A stretch of 64,000 bases of DNA from positions 23,027 to 87,026 of the forward strand of contig JBFWPT010000009.1 of NCBI GenBank assembly GCA_050249835.1, in the 5' to 3' direction. The position numbers and the translations under genes are program-made. The DNA is from Miltoncostaea sp050249835 (GTDB lineage: Bacteria > Actinomycetota > Thermoleophilia > Miltoncostaeales > Miltoncostaeaceae). The notes below the pieces were generated by a model. That model had not been told where the DNA came from and did no database searches. It saw only the letters and a program-made list of their open reading frames with translations. Positions 8,308 through 15,541 of the stretch are shown one piece after another; the first letter of the stretch is position 1; the number at the start of each line of letters is the position of its first letter.

Positions 8308-8712
8308 GTGCGCCGCCGCCGCCGATACGAGGTTGTCGTGGAGGGTGTCTCCGGCCACGCCGCCTCCCAGCGCAGCGTGATCGGGGAGCACCGCAGCGAG
8401 TCCGACGCGCGCGAGGCCGCCGCGCACGAGCGCTCCCGGCTGGAGGTCATCCACGGGGACGGCGCCGAGGCCTACCGCATCGTGGTCCTGCGCGACGGCG
8501 AGGTGATCGCCGAGGAGCGCCCGCGCGGCCGCCCCGCCCCGCCGCCGGAGCCCGCCGCCGACCCGGAGCCCACCGGCCCGCAGGAGTGGCCGGACATGGA
8601 CATGAGCGGACCGGTGCCGGACTGGGTCATCTCGAAGGTCGAGGACTCCATCGCGCGGCGCCGCGAGCGCGATCGCGCCGAGCACGAGGACCCCCCGCCC
8701 GACGAGTCGTAG
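8308..8712 (+). CDS. Hypothetical charged protein
   Basis: I do not recognise this 134-residue protein. It begins with an Arg-rich stretch (RRRRRYEVVVEGV), has a compact beta/alpha segment to about residue 75 (EAYRIVVLRDGEVIAEERPRG), then a Pro/Glu-rich linker, and ends in a charged helix (WVISKVEDSIARRRERDRAE). No signal peptide or membrane segment is evident. The GTG start sits next to a run of CGC codons. Codon use matches the neighbours (strong third-position GC), which supports real coding. Confidence 0.6.
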   Translation: MRRRRRYEVVVEGVSGHAASQRSVIGEHRSESDAREAAAHERSRLEVIHGDGAEAYRIVVLRDGEVIAEERPRGRPAPPPEPAADPEPTGPQEWPDMDMSGPVPDWVISKVEDSIARRRERDRAEHEDPPPDES

Positions 8713-8784
8713 GGCGTCGATCGGCCACGCCGATCGGGCCGGACGTACCGCGGTGCCGGGCCCGCGCACCGCTACCCTGTGCGG

Positions 8785-9417
8785 GTGGACACGCCTCCCG
8801 AGGACGGGGCCACACCGCCCGAGCGGGGCGGGTGGGACCGCCGCCGCACCATCGGCGCCGCCGTGGGCGGGGTCGTGGTGCTGGCCGTCATCGTGCTGCT
8901 CGTCGTCGGCCTGGTGAACAAGGACTCGATCGGCACCTCCATCGAGGACGCCCTCGCCGAGGGGGACCGGCCCGACGCGCCCGCGCTCACGCTGCCGGTG
9001 CTGGTCGCCGGGGACGGCATCGGGCCGGAGGGCGCGGAGGTCACCCTGGAGTCGCTGCGCGGCCGCACCGTCGTCCTCAACTTCTGGGCCTCCTGGTGCC
9101 AGCCGTGCGAGGTCGAGGCCCCGGTGCTGGAGGCGGTCGCCCGGCGGTACCGCGAGGACGGCGACGTCGTGGTGCTCGGCGTGGACGTGCAGGACCTGCG
9201 CGGCGAGGCGATGGAGTTCGTGAAGGACACCGGGATCACCTACCCGAGCCTGCGCGACGCGGAGGACGACGCCAAGCAGGACTACCAGGTGGCGGCCCTC
9301 CCGGAGACCTTCATCGTCGATCCCGAGGGGCGCATCGCGCTGAAGGTCACGGGGATCATCCAGGACGAGCGGCAGCTCACCAACGCCATCGACCAGGTGA
9401 GGACCGGGGCGACGTGA
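8785..9417 (+). CDS. Membrane-anchored thioredoxin-like protein (TlpA/CcmG type)
   Basis: A 210-residue protein. A basic start is followed by one transmembrane helix (residues about 20-42, VGGVVVLAVIVLLVVGLV), then a periplasm-side thioredoxin fold. The active site is WASWCQPCEVEAP (CxxC), with the cis-proline region in VAALPETFIVDPEG. It probably reduces apocytochrome c or other exported thiols. It overlaps the CcmH gene by 4 nt, which supports a cytochrome c maturation role. GTG 8785 follows a TACCCT -10-like box at 8773-8778, suggesting a leaderless start; GTG 8779 is the alternative. Confidence 0.85.
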   Translation: MDTPPEDGATPPERGGWDRRRTIGAAVGGVVVLAVIVLLVVGLVNKDSIGTSIEDALAEGDRPDAPALTLPVLVAGDGIGPEGAEVTLESLRGRTVVLNFWASWCQPCEVEAPVLEAVARRYREDGDVVVLGVDVQDLRGEAMEFVKDTGITYPSLRDAEDDAKQDYQVAALPETFIVDPEGRIALKVTGIIQDERQLTNAIDQVRTGAT

Positions 9418-9854
9418 TCCGCCGGGTGGCCTGCCTGGTCCTCGTGGCGCTGGCCGCCTGGCCGGCCGCCGCGCTGGCGGTGACCGTCAACGAGGTCGCG
9501 CGCGAGGTGCGCTGCCCCACCTGCAACACGCCGCTCGACGTGTCCAGCGCCCCCGTCGCGCTCGACATGAAGGCGTACATCCAGGAGCGCATCGACGCCG
9601 GCTGGAGCAAGGACCGCATCATCGACGGGCTCGTCGACGAGTTCGGCGAGGGCGTCCTGGCCACGCCTCCCAAGTCCGGGTTCGACCTCGTCGCGTGGAT
9701 CGTCCCGGCGCTCTTCGTGGCCCTCGGCCTCGCGGCCATCCCCTTCATCGCCCGCGCGTGGTCGCGCACGACCCCGGACGAGCCCGCGGCCTCGCCGCCG
9801 CCCACGCCCGAGGAACGGGAGCGCCTGGAGGACGAGCTCCGCCGCCTGGGCTGA
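9414..9854 (+). CDS. ccmH: CcmH/CycL/NrfF-family cytochrome c biogenesis protein
   Basis: A 146-residue protein with a signal peptide (RRVACLVLVALAAWPAAALA), then EVAREVRCPTCNTPLDVSS, the CxxC motif of CcmH that reduces the apocytochrome haem-binding thiols. GWSKDRIIDGLVDEFGEGVL and a C-terminal transmembrane helix (LVAWIVPALFVALGLAAIPF) complete the family architecture. The GTG start overlaps the upstream thioredoxin gene (GTGA), so the two are probably a functional pair. Other ccm/ccs genes are not in the window. Confidence 0.9.
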   Translation: MIRRVACLVLVALAAWPAAALAVTVNEVAREVRCPTCNTPLDVSSAPVALDMKAYIQERIDAGWSKDRIIDGLVDEFGEGVLATPPKSGFDLVAWIVPALFVALGLAAIPFIARAWSRTTPDEPAASPPPTPEERERLEDELRRLG

Positions 9855-9874
9855 CCGGCGGCGGCCGGGCGGCT

Positions 9875-9901
9875 TCACTTCGCCCCCCCGGAGGCCGATA
9901 C
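9875..9901 (+). promoter_or_regulatory. Sigma-28-like promoter before the GGDEF/HD-GYP gene
   Basis: TCAC at 9875-9878, 15 nt, then GCCGATAC at 9894-9901. The -10 matches seven of eight bases of the FliA/SigD -10 (GCCGATAA). The -35 is degenerate. The GTG start at 9934 is 33 nt downstream. Confidence 0.4.
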
Positions 9902-9933
9902 CCACCCCGGAACGACGGCGGGAGGGCCATCGG

Positions 9934-11895
9934 GTGTCCGCATGGAGGCGGGGTAGCTGGAGCGTCGTCAGCCCGGCGCGGCTGGCCGAGATCATCGAGC
10001 GCATGGCGGGGGAGCGCCGCCCCGAGCGCGTGGTCCCGGCCGCCCTCGACGCGGCCCTGGCGGCCACGGGCGGGCGCGGCGGGCGCATCGTCGCCCACGA
10101 CGGCGCCGAGATCGCCCGTGAGGGCCGCGGGCCCCGCGGCGCGACCGTCGCGGTCCCGCTGGCCGGCGCCCCCGGCGGTACCGGCCGCCTGGAGGTCTGG
10201 GGCGGCGGCGACGACCACCCCGACGCCGAGGCCGCCCTGCGGCTCGTGGCCGCCGTCTGCTCGCGGTCCCTGGAGGCCGTCGCGCTGGAGCGCGCCGGGG
10301 CGGACGACCGCCTGCGGGCGCGCCGCATGGCCGCCGCCGCCGCCGCCGTCCGCGCCGCCCGTGAGCCCCGCGAGGCCGTCGCGCGCGTCCTGGCCGAGGC
10401 CCGCCTGCTGGTGGGCGCGCCCGCCGCGGCGCTGCTGGCCGCGGGCTCGCCGAGCCCCGAGGTGGCCGCCTACGACGGGATCGAGCCCCAGGGGCGGGAC
10501 GCCCTCGCCGCGCTGGTGCCCGCGCCCGTGGGCGCCACGTTGCGCGACGGCGGGACCTGGGCCGGCCCGGTCGCCGTGGACGCGCTCGCCGCCGCCGGCC
10601 TGACCCACGCCGCGATGACGGGCGTCGGCGCCGACGCCGGCCTCGGCGTCCTCGTCGTGCTCGGCGACGCCTCCGTTGCGGAACCCGCCGCGTCCGACGT
10701 CCTCCTGGAGCTCGCCGGCCATGCCGCGTCCGCGCTGACGTTGTCGGTGCTCCAGCAGGAGGTCCGGGAGCTCGGCGCGGTCGACCCGATCACCCGCTTC
10801 TTCAACGCCCGCTACTTCCACGGCCGCCTCGACCAGGAGTGCCAGCGCGCCCTGCGCGCCGGGGTCCCGGTGAGCGTCGCGGTCATGGCCCTGGACGGGG
10901 TCGCCGACCTGCGGGCCGCGGGGCGGCAGGCGGCCGCGGAGGCCGCGGTCGAGGCGCTGTCGGCCCACGTGGCGGACCGCCTGCGGGCGATGGACATCGG
11001 CTGCCGCCTGGACGAGGACGTGCTCGCCGCGATCCTCCCCGAGGTGGAGGGGCTCGACGCGCTCCGGGTCGGTGAGCGGCTGCGCGCCACCCTGTCGTCG
11101 ATCGAGGGCATCCCCGCCGGCATGACCCTGTCCGTCGGCGTCGCCTCGTTCCCCGACCAGGCCGGGCGTCCGGAGACGCTCGCCGAGCACGCCCGGGCCG
11201 CCCTCCGGTGGGCCCGCGAGCACGGCGGCGACCGCACCTTCCTCTACCACGCCGACGCGGCCGAGGTGCTGCGCGCCGAGGGGCGCGAGCGCGCCGCCGA
11301 CGACGAGGCGGTGCTCACCACCGTCGCCGCGATCGCCCAGGCGATCGACGCCCGCCATCCGCTCACGGCGCACCACTCCGGCAACGTCGCCCGCGTCGCG
11401 GCCCTCATGGCCGCGGAGATGGGCCTCGACCCGGACCGCGCCGAGGACGTCCGCGTCGCGGGCCTGCTGCACGACGTCGGCAAGATCGGCGTCAGCGACG
11501 ACCTCGTCACCGCGGACCGCGAGCTGACCGCCGCCGAGCGCGACGAGCTCCGCCGCCACCCCGAGATCGGGGAGCGCATGCTGTCGGGCAGCCGGCTCGC
11601 CACGGTCGCGCCGTGGGTGCTGCACCACCACGAGCGCCTGGACGGCACCGGCTACCCGTCCGGCCTGGCGGGCGACGCCATCCCCCTGGAGGCGCGCATC
11701 CTGGCCGTCGCCAACGCGTTCGACCACGGCACGAGCGGCGGCCCGGGCCGCTTCCCGGCGCCGGTGGCCGAGGTGATGGAGGACCTCGGGCGCCGCGCGG
11801 GCAGCGAGTTCGACCCGGTCGCCGTCGCGGCCCTGCGCTCCCTCATCGGCCGGGGCGCCGACGTGACCCGGCCCGCCCAGGAGGAGTCCCGGTGA
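9934..11895 (+). CDS. GAF-like, degenerate GGDEF and HD-GYP domain protein (c-di-GMP phosphodiesterase)
   Basis: A 653-residue cytoplasmic protein. Residues about 20-260 look like one or two GAF-type sensor domains. Residues about 285-430 are a GGDEF fold (DPITRFFNARYFHGRL at its start, MTLSVGVASFPDQAG near its end), but the A-site is DEDVL instead of GGDEF while the I-site RAMD is kept. It should therefore bind c-di-GMP rather than make it. Residues about 460-640 are HD-GYP with TAHHSGNVARVA, GLLHDVGKIGVSDDL and HHHERLDGTGYPSGLAGD, all metal and GYP residues present. The stop overlaps the next gene's GTG, so the two are co-transcribed. Confidence 0.85.
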   Translation: MSAWRRGSWSVVSPARLAEIIERMAGERRPERVVPAALDAALAATGGRGGRIVAHDGAEIAREGRGPRGATVAVPLAGAPGGTGRLEVWGGGDDHPDAEAALRLVAAVCSRSLEAVALERAGADDRLRARRMAAAAAAVRAAREPREAVARVLAEARLLVGAPAAALLAAGSPSPEVAAYDGIEPQGRDALAALVPAPVGATLRDGGTWAGPVAVDALAAAGLTHAAMTGVGADAGLGVLVVLGDASVAEPAASDVLLELAGHAASALTLSVLQQEVRELGAVDPITRFFNARYFHGRLDQECQRALRAGVPVSVAVMALDGVADLRAAGRQAAAEAAVEALSAHVADRLRAMDIGCRLDEDVLAAILPEVEGLDALRVGERLRATLSSIEGIPAGMTLSVGVASFPDQAGRPETLAEHARAALRWAREHGGDRTFLYHADAAEVLRAEGRERAADDEAVLTTVAAIAQAIDARHPLTAHHSGNVARVAALMAAEMGLDPDRAEDVRVAGLLHDVGKIGVSDDLVTADRELTAAERDELRRHPEIGERMLSGSRLATVAPWVLHHHERLDGTGYPSGLAGDAIPLEARILAVANAFDHGTSGGPGRFPAPVAEVMEDLGRRAGSEFDPVAVAALRSLIGRGADVTRPAQEESR

Positions 11896-12896
11896 GCACG
11901 ACCGCCCCACGCGTCTCGGCCCGCGTCGTCGCGGAGGCGGCGGACCGCCTGGCCGCGCCATCGCCGGTCGTCGCCGGCGTCCTCCAGCTCCTGGACGAGG
12001 GCTCCGCGCCCGTCCGCCTGGTCGCCGCGCGCGTGGCCCAGAGCCCCGAGATCGCGGCCCAGGTGCTGCGCCTCGGCAACTCCGCTCTCTTCACCGAGCC
12101 CGTGGACACGCTGGACCGGGCGATCGTGCGCATCGGGGAGCGCACCCTGCGCGGGCTGCTGCTCGCCGCCACGACCTACCGGCTCCTCGAGGGCGCGCTG
12201 CCGGCGTACGGCTTCCCGCGCCTCTACCTGCTGCGGCACTCCGGCGAGGTGGCCACCATGGCCGGCTCCCTGGCCCGCCGGGGCCCCGCCGCCCTGGCGT
12301 CGCAGGCGTACCTGGCCGGCCTGCTGCACGACCTGGGCAAGGGCATCCTCGCCACCATCGCGGCCGACCAGGGGATCGGCGACGAGTCCGCCCCGATCGC
12401 CGGGGTCGCGGACGAGCGCGCCCTGTTCGGCACGGACCACACGCGCGTGGGCGGCTGGATCGCCCGGCGCTGGGGCCTGCCCGAGGACCTCTGCCAGGCG
12501 ATGGAGCGCCACCACGACGCGCAGCCGCCGGAGGACGCCGTCGCCCGCCCGGTGTGGCTCGCCGACGTGGCCGTCCGCGCCGCCGCGGGCGACGAGGACG
12601 CCATCGCCCGGCTGCCCGGGGCGGCCGCCGCCTGCGACCTGGCCCCCGACGTCATCGAGTCGCTGCTCATGAGCTCGCCGGAGACCGAGGGCCCGCGCCG
12701 CCCGCCCGGCCTGACGGACCGCGAGGTCCAGGTGCTCCGGCTGCTCGCCCGCGGCTCGACCGCGAAGCAGGTGGCCCACGAGCTCGGCTGCTCGGCCTCC
12801 ACGATCCACAACCACCTCCACCACGTCTACCGCAAGCTGGACGTGTCGGGGCAGTCGCAGGCCCTCCTGCTCGCCCGGGAGAAGGGCTGGGTCTAG
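11892..12896 (+). CDS. HDOD domain protein with C-terminal LuxR-type DNA-binding domain
   Basis: A 334-residue protein. The HDOD signalling domain spans residues about 15-215: SPEIAAQVLRLGNSALF, AIVRIGERTLRGLLLAAT and AGLLHDLGKGILATI. The HD pair, often lost in HDOD proteins, is kept here. A LuxR/NarL-type helix-turn-helix follows at residues about 272-334 (LTDREVQVLRLLARGSTAKQ, then CSASTIHNHLHHVYRKLDV). An HDOD-LuxR fusion suggests a transcription factor controlled by nucleotide signalling or proteolysis. The GTG start overlaps the upstream HD-GYP gene (GTGA). A palindromic element begins on its stop codon. Confidence 0.85.
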   Translation: MSTTAPRVSARVVAEAADRLAAPSPVVAGVLQLLDEGSAPVRLVAARVAQSPEIAAQVLRLGNSALFTEPVDTLDRAIVRIGERTLRGLLLAATTYRLLEGALPAYGFPRLYLLRHSGEVATMAGSLARRGPAALASQAYLAGLLHDLGKGILATIAADQGIGDESAPIAGVADERALFGTDHTRVGGWIARRWGLPEDLCQAMERHHDAQPPEDAVARPVWLADVAVRAAAGDEDAIARLPGAAAACDLAPDVIESLLMSSPETEGPRRPPGLTDREVQVLRLLARGSTAKQVAHELGCSASTIHNHLHHVYRKLDVSGQSQALLLAREKGWV

Positions 12897-12962
12897 TGCT
12901 CTGCCCCGGAAGTCCCGATTCGCTCGCGAAACCCATACGGCACCTCCGGGGCAGAGCACTAG
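12894..12962. repeat. Palindromic MITE-like element, short copy
   Basis: The ends are an 18-bp perfect inverted repeat, CTAGTGCTCTGCCCCGGA at the left (12893-12910) and its complement at the right (to 12962). The interior carries GATTCGCTCG at 12917-12926, then GAAACCCATACGG, a core shared with the long copy at 58524-58684. The TAG inside the left end is the stop codon of the HDOD gene. It could act as a strong hairpin terminator. I infer a mobile palindromic element that lost its centre. Confidence 0.65.
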
Positions 12963-12995
12963 GGGACATTCCCTCTAGGAGGCGGTGTCCGGGGC

Positions 12996-13023
12996 TCAAG
13001 TGGGCCCTCCCGGCATTCGATAC
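12996..13023 (+). promoter_or_regulatory. Sigma-28-like promoter of the WxL operon
   Basis: TCAA at 12996-12999, 16 nt, then TTCGATAC at 13016-13023. The sequence after it (CCATCCC) resembles that after the promoter-like motif at 9894 (CCACCCC), giving an extended GATACCCAYCCC match. The first WxL-operon start codon is 27 nt downstream. Confidence 0.4.
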
Positions 13024-13049
13024 CCATCCCAGGCAGGAAAGTCTTCGGG

Positions 13050-13649
13050 ATGGTGCTCATGTTCTTCGTGGTGCGATGCGGTAGGCGGGTGCGGATGCGG
13101 GCCGCCGCGCTCGGGGTGGCGGCCCTGGCCGCGGCCGTCGCGCCGGGGGCCGCCACGGCGGCCACCTCGGGCGCGCAGGTGACGGTCACGGGGGGATCGC
13201 TGTCGCTCTCGGCGGGCGACTTCCAGGGGCAGAGCGCCTCCCTCACGGGCGCCGACCAGGTGCTGCAGACCACGCCGGCCGCGCCGTGGTCGGCGGTCGA
13301 CGCCCGCGGGACGGGCGCGTCGTGGAGCGTCGTGGCCTCGGCCACGGACCTCGTCTCCGTGGGCACGCCGAACCGGGTCATCCCGTCGAGCGCCCTCGCG
13401 CTCACGACGGGGGCGATCTCCGCGGGCACCGGCGCGGACGCCGTCACCGGCATGACCGGCGCGACCGGGTCGCCGTTCACGGTGCCGAGCGGTCCGGGCC
13501 AGACCAACGTCGGCGTGCTGTCGGCGCCCGGCCCGCACCGCGGCGCCTACACCTTCACGCCCCGCCTGGACATCACCATCCCGGCGACGGCGCTCGCCTC
13601 CTACGTCGGCAACCCGTACACGACCACCCTCACGGTCACCATCTCGTGA
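13050..13649 (+). CDS. Secreted WxL-domain-like surface protein
   Basis: A 199-residue exported protein. The signal peptide core is MRAAALGVAALAAAVAPGAA, so a start at ATG 13095 is an alternative to ATG 13050, which has AGGAAAG 12 nt upstream. The mature part is Gly/Thr/Ser-rich beta structure with GASWSVVASATDL (a W-x-V variant of the first WxL signature), PSSALALTTGAIS, and a C-terminal YVGNPYTTTLTVTIS typical of the last strand of WxL domains. WxL proteins bind peptidoglycan non-covalently in Firmicutes. A DUF916 partner encoded immediately downstream supports the call. It is the first gene of an overlapped six-gene operon. Confidence 0.65.
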   Translation: MVLMFFVVRCGRRVRMRAAALGVAALAAAVAPGAATAATSGAQVTVTGGSLSLSAGDFQGQSASLTGADQVLQTTPAAPWSAVDARGTGASWSVVASATDLVSVGTPNRVIPSSALALTTGAISAGTGADAVTGMTGATGSPFTVPSGPGQTNVGVLSAPGPHRGAYTFTPRLDITIPATALASYVGNPYTTTLTVTIS

Positions 13650-14572
13650 TCCTCAGGGTCGTCGTCGCCGCCGTCCTGGCCCTCGCGGCCTGGACGGGGA
13701 CCGCCGCCGCCGCCACGGGATCCGTGGTCGGCGTGCAGCCCCTCGACCCCGAGCAGAGCTGGATCGTCCGCACGATCGCGCCCGGCCAGTCGGTCCGGGC
13801 CGCCGCGGTGCTGGTCAACCTCACCGGCAGCCGCCAGGCCGTGGAGCTCGGGACGGCCGACGGGGTGACGACCGCCGACGGCGTGTTCACCCTCGCCGGC
13901 GAGCAGGAGACCCCCGTGGACGTCGGCGCCTGGATCGAGGCCCCCGCGGGCGCCCTGGTGCTCGCGCCCCACGAGCGGCGGGTCGTGCGCTTCCGGGTGG
14001 AGGTGCCCCCGGACGCCGCCCCCGGCGACCACGCCGGCGGCCTGGTGGTGCGGTCCGCCTCCCGCGCGGAGGTGCCGACCGGGGACGGGCTCGCGGTGAA
14101 GGTGGTCGAGCGCGTCGGCCTGCGGGTCTACGTGACGGTCAGCGGTCCCCGCGACGAGAGCCTGCTCGTCGAGGATCTCCGGGTCGCGACCACCAAGGGC
14201 GGGACCATGCGCGAGGCCTTCGGGCTCCCGGGCTCGCTGGAGGTGTCCTTCCGGGTGCGCCACGCGGGCAACGTCCGCTTCGACGCCCTGTCCGGGCGCG
14301 TCGCGGTGAGCCGCGGAGGCGGCGTCGTGCGCGAGATGCCGTTCGACCTGGGCACGATGCTGCCGCGCGGCTCCCGCGAGATGACCGTGGGCATGCCCCT
14401 GGACACCTGGTCCCCCGGGGACTACGACGTCGCGGTCTGGATCGGCGACGCACCGGCGCCGCGCGCCGCGGAGGACGTGACGATCAACCCGCTGCGGCCG
14501 ATGGCGACCGGCGGGATGCTGCTCGCGGTCGTCGGGGCGGGGCTCTGGAGCAGGAGGCGGCGTGCGCGGTGA
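13646..14572 (+). CDS. DUF916/DUF3324-type WxL-associated membrane protein
   Basis: A 308-residue protein: signal peptide (VVVAAVLALAAWTGTAAA), two immunoglobulin-like regions (residues about 25-150: GVQPLDPEQSWIVRTIAPGQ, APHERRVVRFRVEVPPDAAP; then GLRVYVTVSGP to about 265), a C-terminal transmembrane helix (ATGGMLLAVVGAGLWS) and an Arg-rich cytoplasmic tail. This is the layout of the Firmicute WxL-interacting, peptidoglycan-binding protein that accompanies WxL proteins. The GTG start overlaps the upstream stop (GTGA). The expected role is to anchor or present WxL-domain proteins at the envelope. Confidence 0.75.
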   Translation: MILRVVVAAVLALAAWTGTAAAATGSVVGVQPLDPEQSWIVRTIAPGQSVRAAAVLVNLTGSRQAVELGTADGVTTADGVFTLAGEQETPVDVGAWIEAPAGALVLAPHERRVVRFRVEVPPDAAPGDHAGGLVVRSASRAEVPTGDGLAVKVVERVGLRVYVTVSGPRDESLLVEDLRVATTKGGTMREAFGLPGSLEVSFRVRHAGNVRFDALSGRVAVSRGGGVVREMPFDLGTMLPRGSREMTVGMPLDTWSPGDYDVAVWIGDAPAPRAAEDVTINPLRPMATGGMLLAVVGAGLWSRRRRAR

Positions 14573-15065
14573 GGTGCTCCTCGCCACGCTCCTCGCCTCT
14601 GCTCTCCTGGTCCCGGCTCACGCCGCCGGCGCCACGGCACGGGCGGGCGTGGCCCTGCTCGGCGGCGGCGTCGCGGCGACGGCGCCCGCCGACGTCGAGC
14701 TGCCGGCCGCGCGGGTGAGCGGCTCGCCGGTGACCGTCGAGGCCCCGGTGGGCCCGTTCGTGGTCACCGACACCCGGCCCGGATCGGCCGGGTGGAGCCT
14801 CGTCGTGGTCGCGACCGCCCCGGCCGACCCGCTCGGGCGGCCGCTGGGCGCGCCGCTCGTGGTGACGCCGCGCCCCGCCGCCGTGGGGGGCGCGGGCACC
14901 GTTCCGGGCGCCGCCGGGCCGGTGGACGCGCCGCGCGCCATCCTCACGGCCCCGCCCGGCACGGGATCCGGCCGGGTCGAGGTGACCCCGCTGGTGGGCG
15001 TCACCGTGCCCGGCGACGCCGCGACCGCCGTCTACAGCGCGACCCTCGTGGTCACCGTCTCGTGA
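14562..15065 (+). CDS. Secreted small WxL-domain-like protein
   Basis: A 167-residue exported protein. After a signal peptide (LLATLLASALLVPAHAAGA), the mature part has the WxL hallmark SAGWSLVVVATAPAD (W-S-L), a Gly/Pro-rich centre, and a terminal strand AVYSATLVVTVS that matches the end of the first protein of this operon. The GTG start overlaps the end of the DUF916 gene by 11 nt. Its small size suggests a single WxL unit. Confidence 0.6.
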   Translation: MRGEVLLATLLASALLVPAHAAGATARAGVALLGGGVAATAPADVELPAARVSGSPVTVEAPVGPFVVTDTRPGSAGWSLVVVATAPADPLGRPLGAPLVVTPRPAAVGGAGTVPGAAGPVDAPRAILTAPPGTGSGRVEVTPLVGVTVPGDAATAVYSATLVVTVS

Positions 15066-15541
15066 CCCTCCGGGCCCTCATCGGCGCCGGGGCCGCCGCG
15101 GCCGTCCTGGCGACGGCCGGCTGCGCCGTGGATCCCGCGCCGCCCGCCGCGGACCCCGCGGGCGCCCCGGACCCCGCTGCCGCGCCCACGGTGTCGGCCG
15201 GGTTCGCCCTCGTCCCGGACGCCCCGGGCGCCGTCGCGCGGGTCTCGGCGCCCCCGGGCGGCGAGGCGGTCGTCGCGCTGCGCGTGGCGAACGCCTCCGA
15301 CGCCACGCGCACCCTCGCGCTCGCCTCGCGGGTCCCGTGGATGACGGTCGCCCCCGAGGTGAGCGTCCCGCCGCGCCAGAGCGCGCCGGTCACCGCCGTG
15401 GTGCGGGTCCCGCCCGACGCCCCCGCCGTCCTGCGCGGGACCGTCGTCGCGCGGGCCCAGGGCGACCGCGGCGCGGTGGTGTCGGTCTCCTACGAGTCCG
15501 CGGCGGACGTCGCGGTGCGGGTACTGGACGCGCGGCGGTGA
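15062..15541 (+). CDS. Probable lipoprotein with an Ig-like fold, WxL operon
   Basis: A 159-residue protein. The N-terminus LRALIGAGAAAAVLATAGCA looks like a lipoprotein signal with Cys in TAGC, although Thr at -3 is not ideal. The mature part after a Pro/Ala linker reads as one beta-sandwich (EAVVALRVANASDATRTLAL, VPPRQSAPVTAVVRVPPDAP), similar in style to the DUF916 Ig-like domain. It may be a second membrane-tethered partner of the WxL proteins. The GTG start overlaps the upstream stop (GTGA). Confidence 0.55.
   Translation: MTLRALIGAGAAAAVLATAGCAVDPAPPAADPAGAPDPAAAPTVSAGFALVPDAPGAVARVSAPPGGEAVVALRVANASDATRTLALASRVPWMTVAPEVSVPPRQSAPVTAVVRVPPDAPAVLRGTVVARAQGDRGAVVSVSYESAADVAVRVLDARR

Noticed and set aside
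8722..8740. Another GCCGAT promoter (GCCGATCG near 8730) before the thioredoxin gene
   Set aside because: The region lacks a T(A/C)AA -35 at 15-16 nt, and a closer TACCCT box fits the GTG start better.
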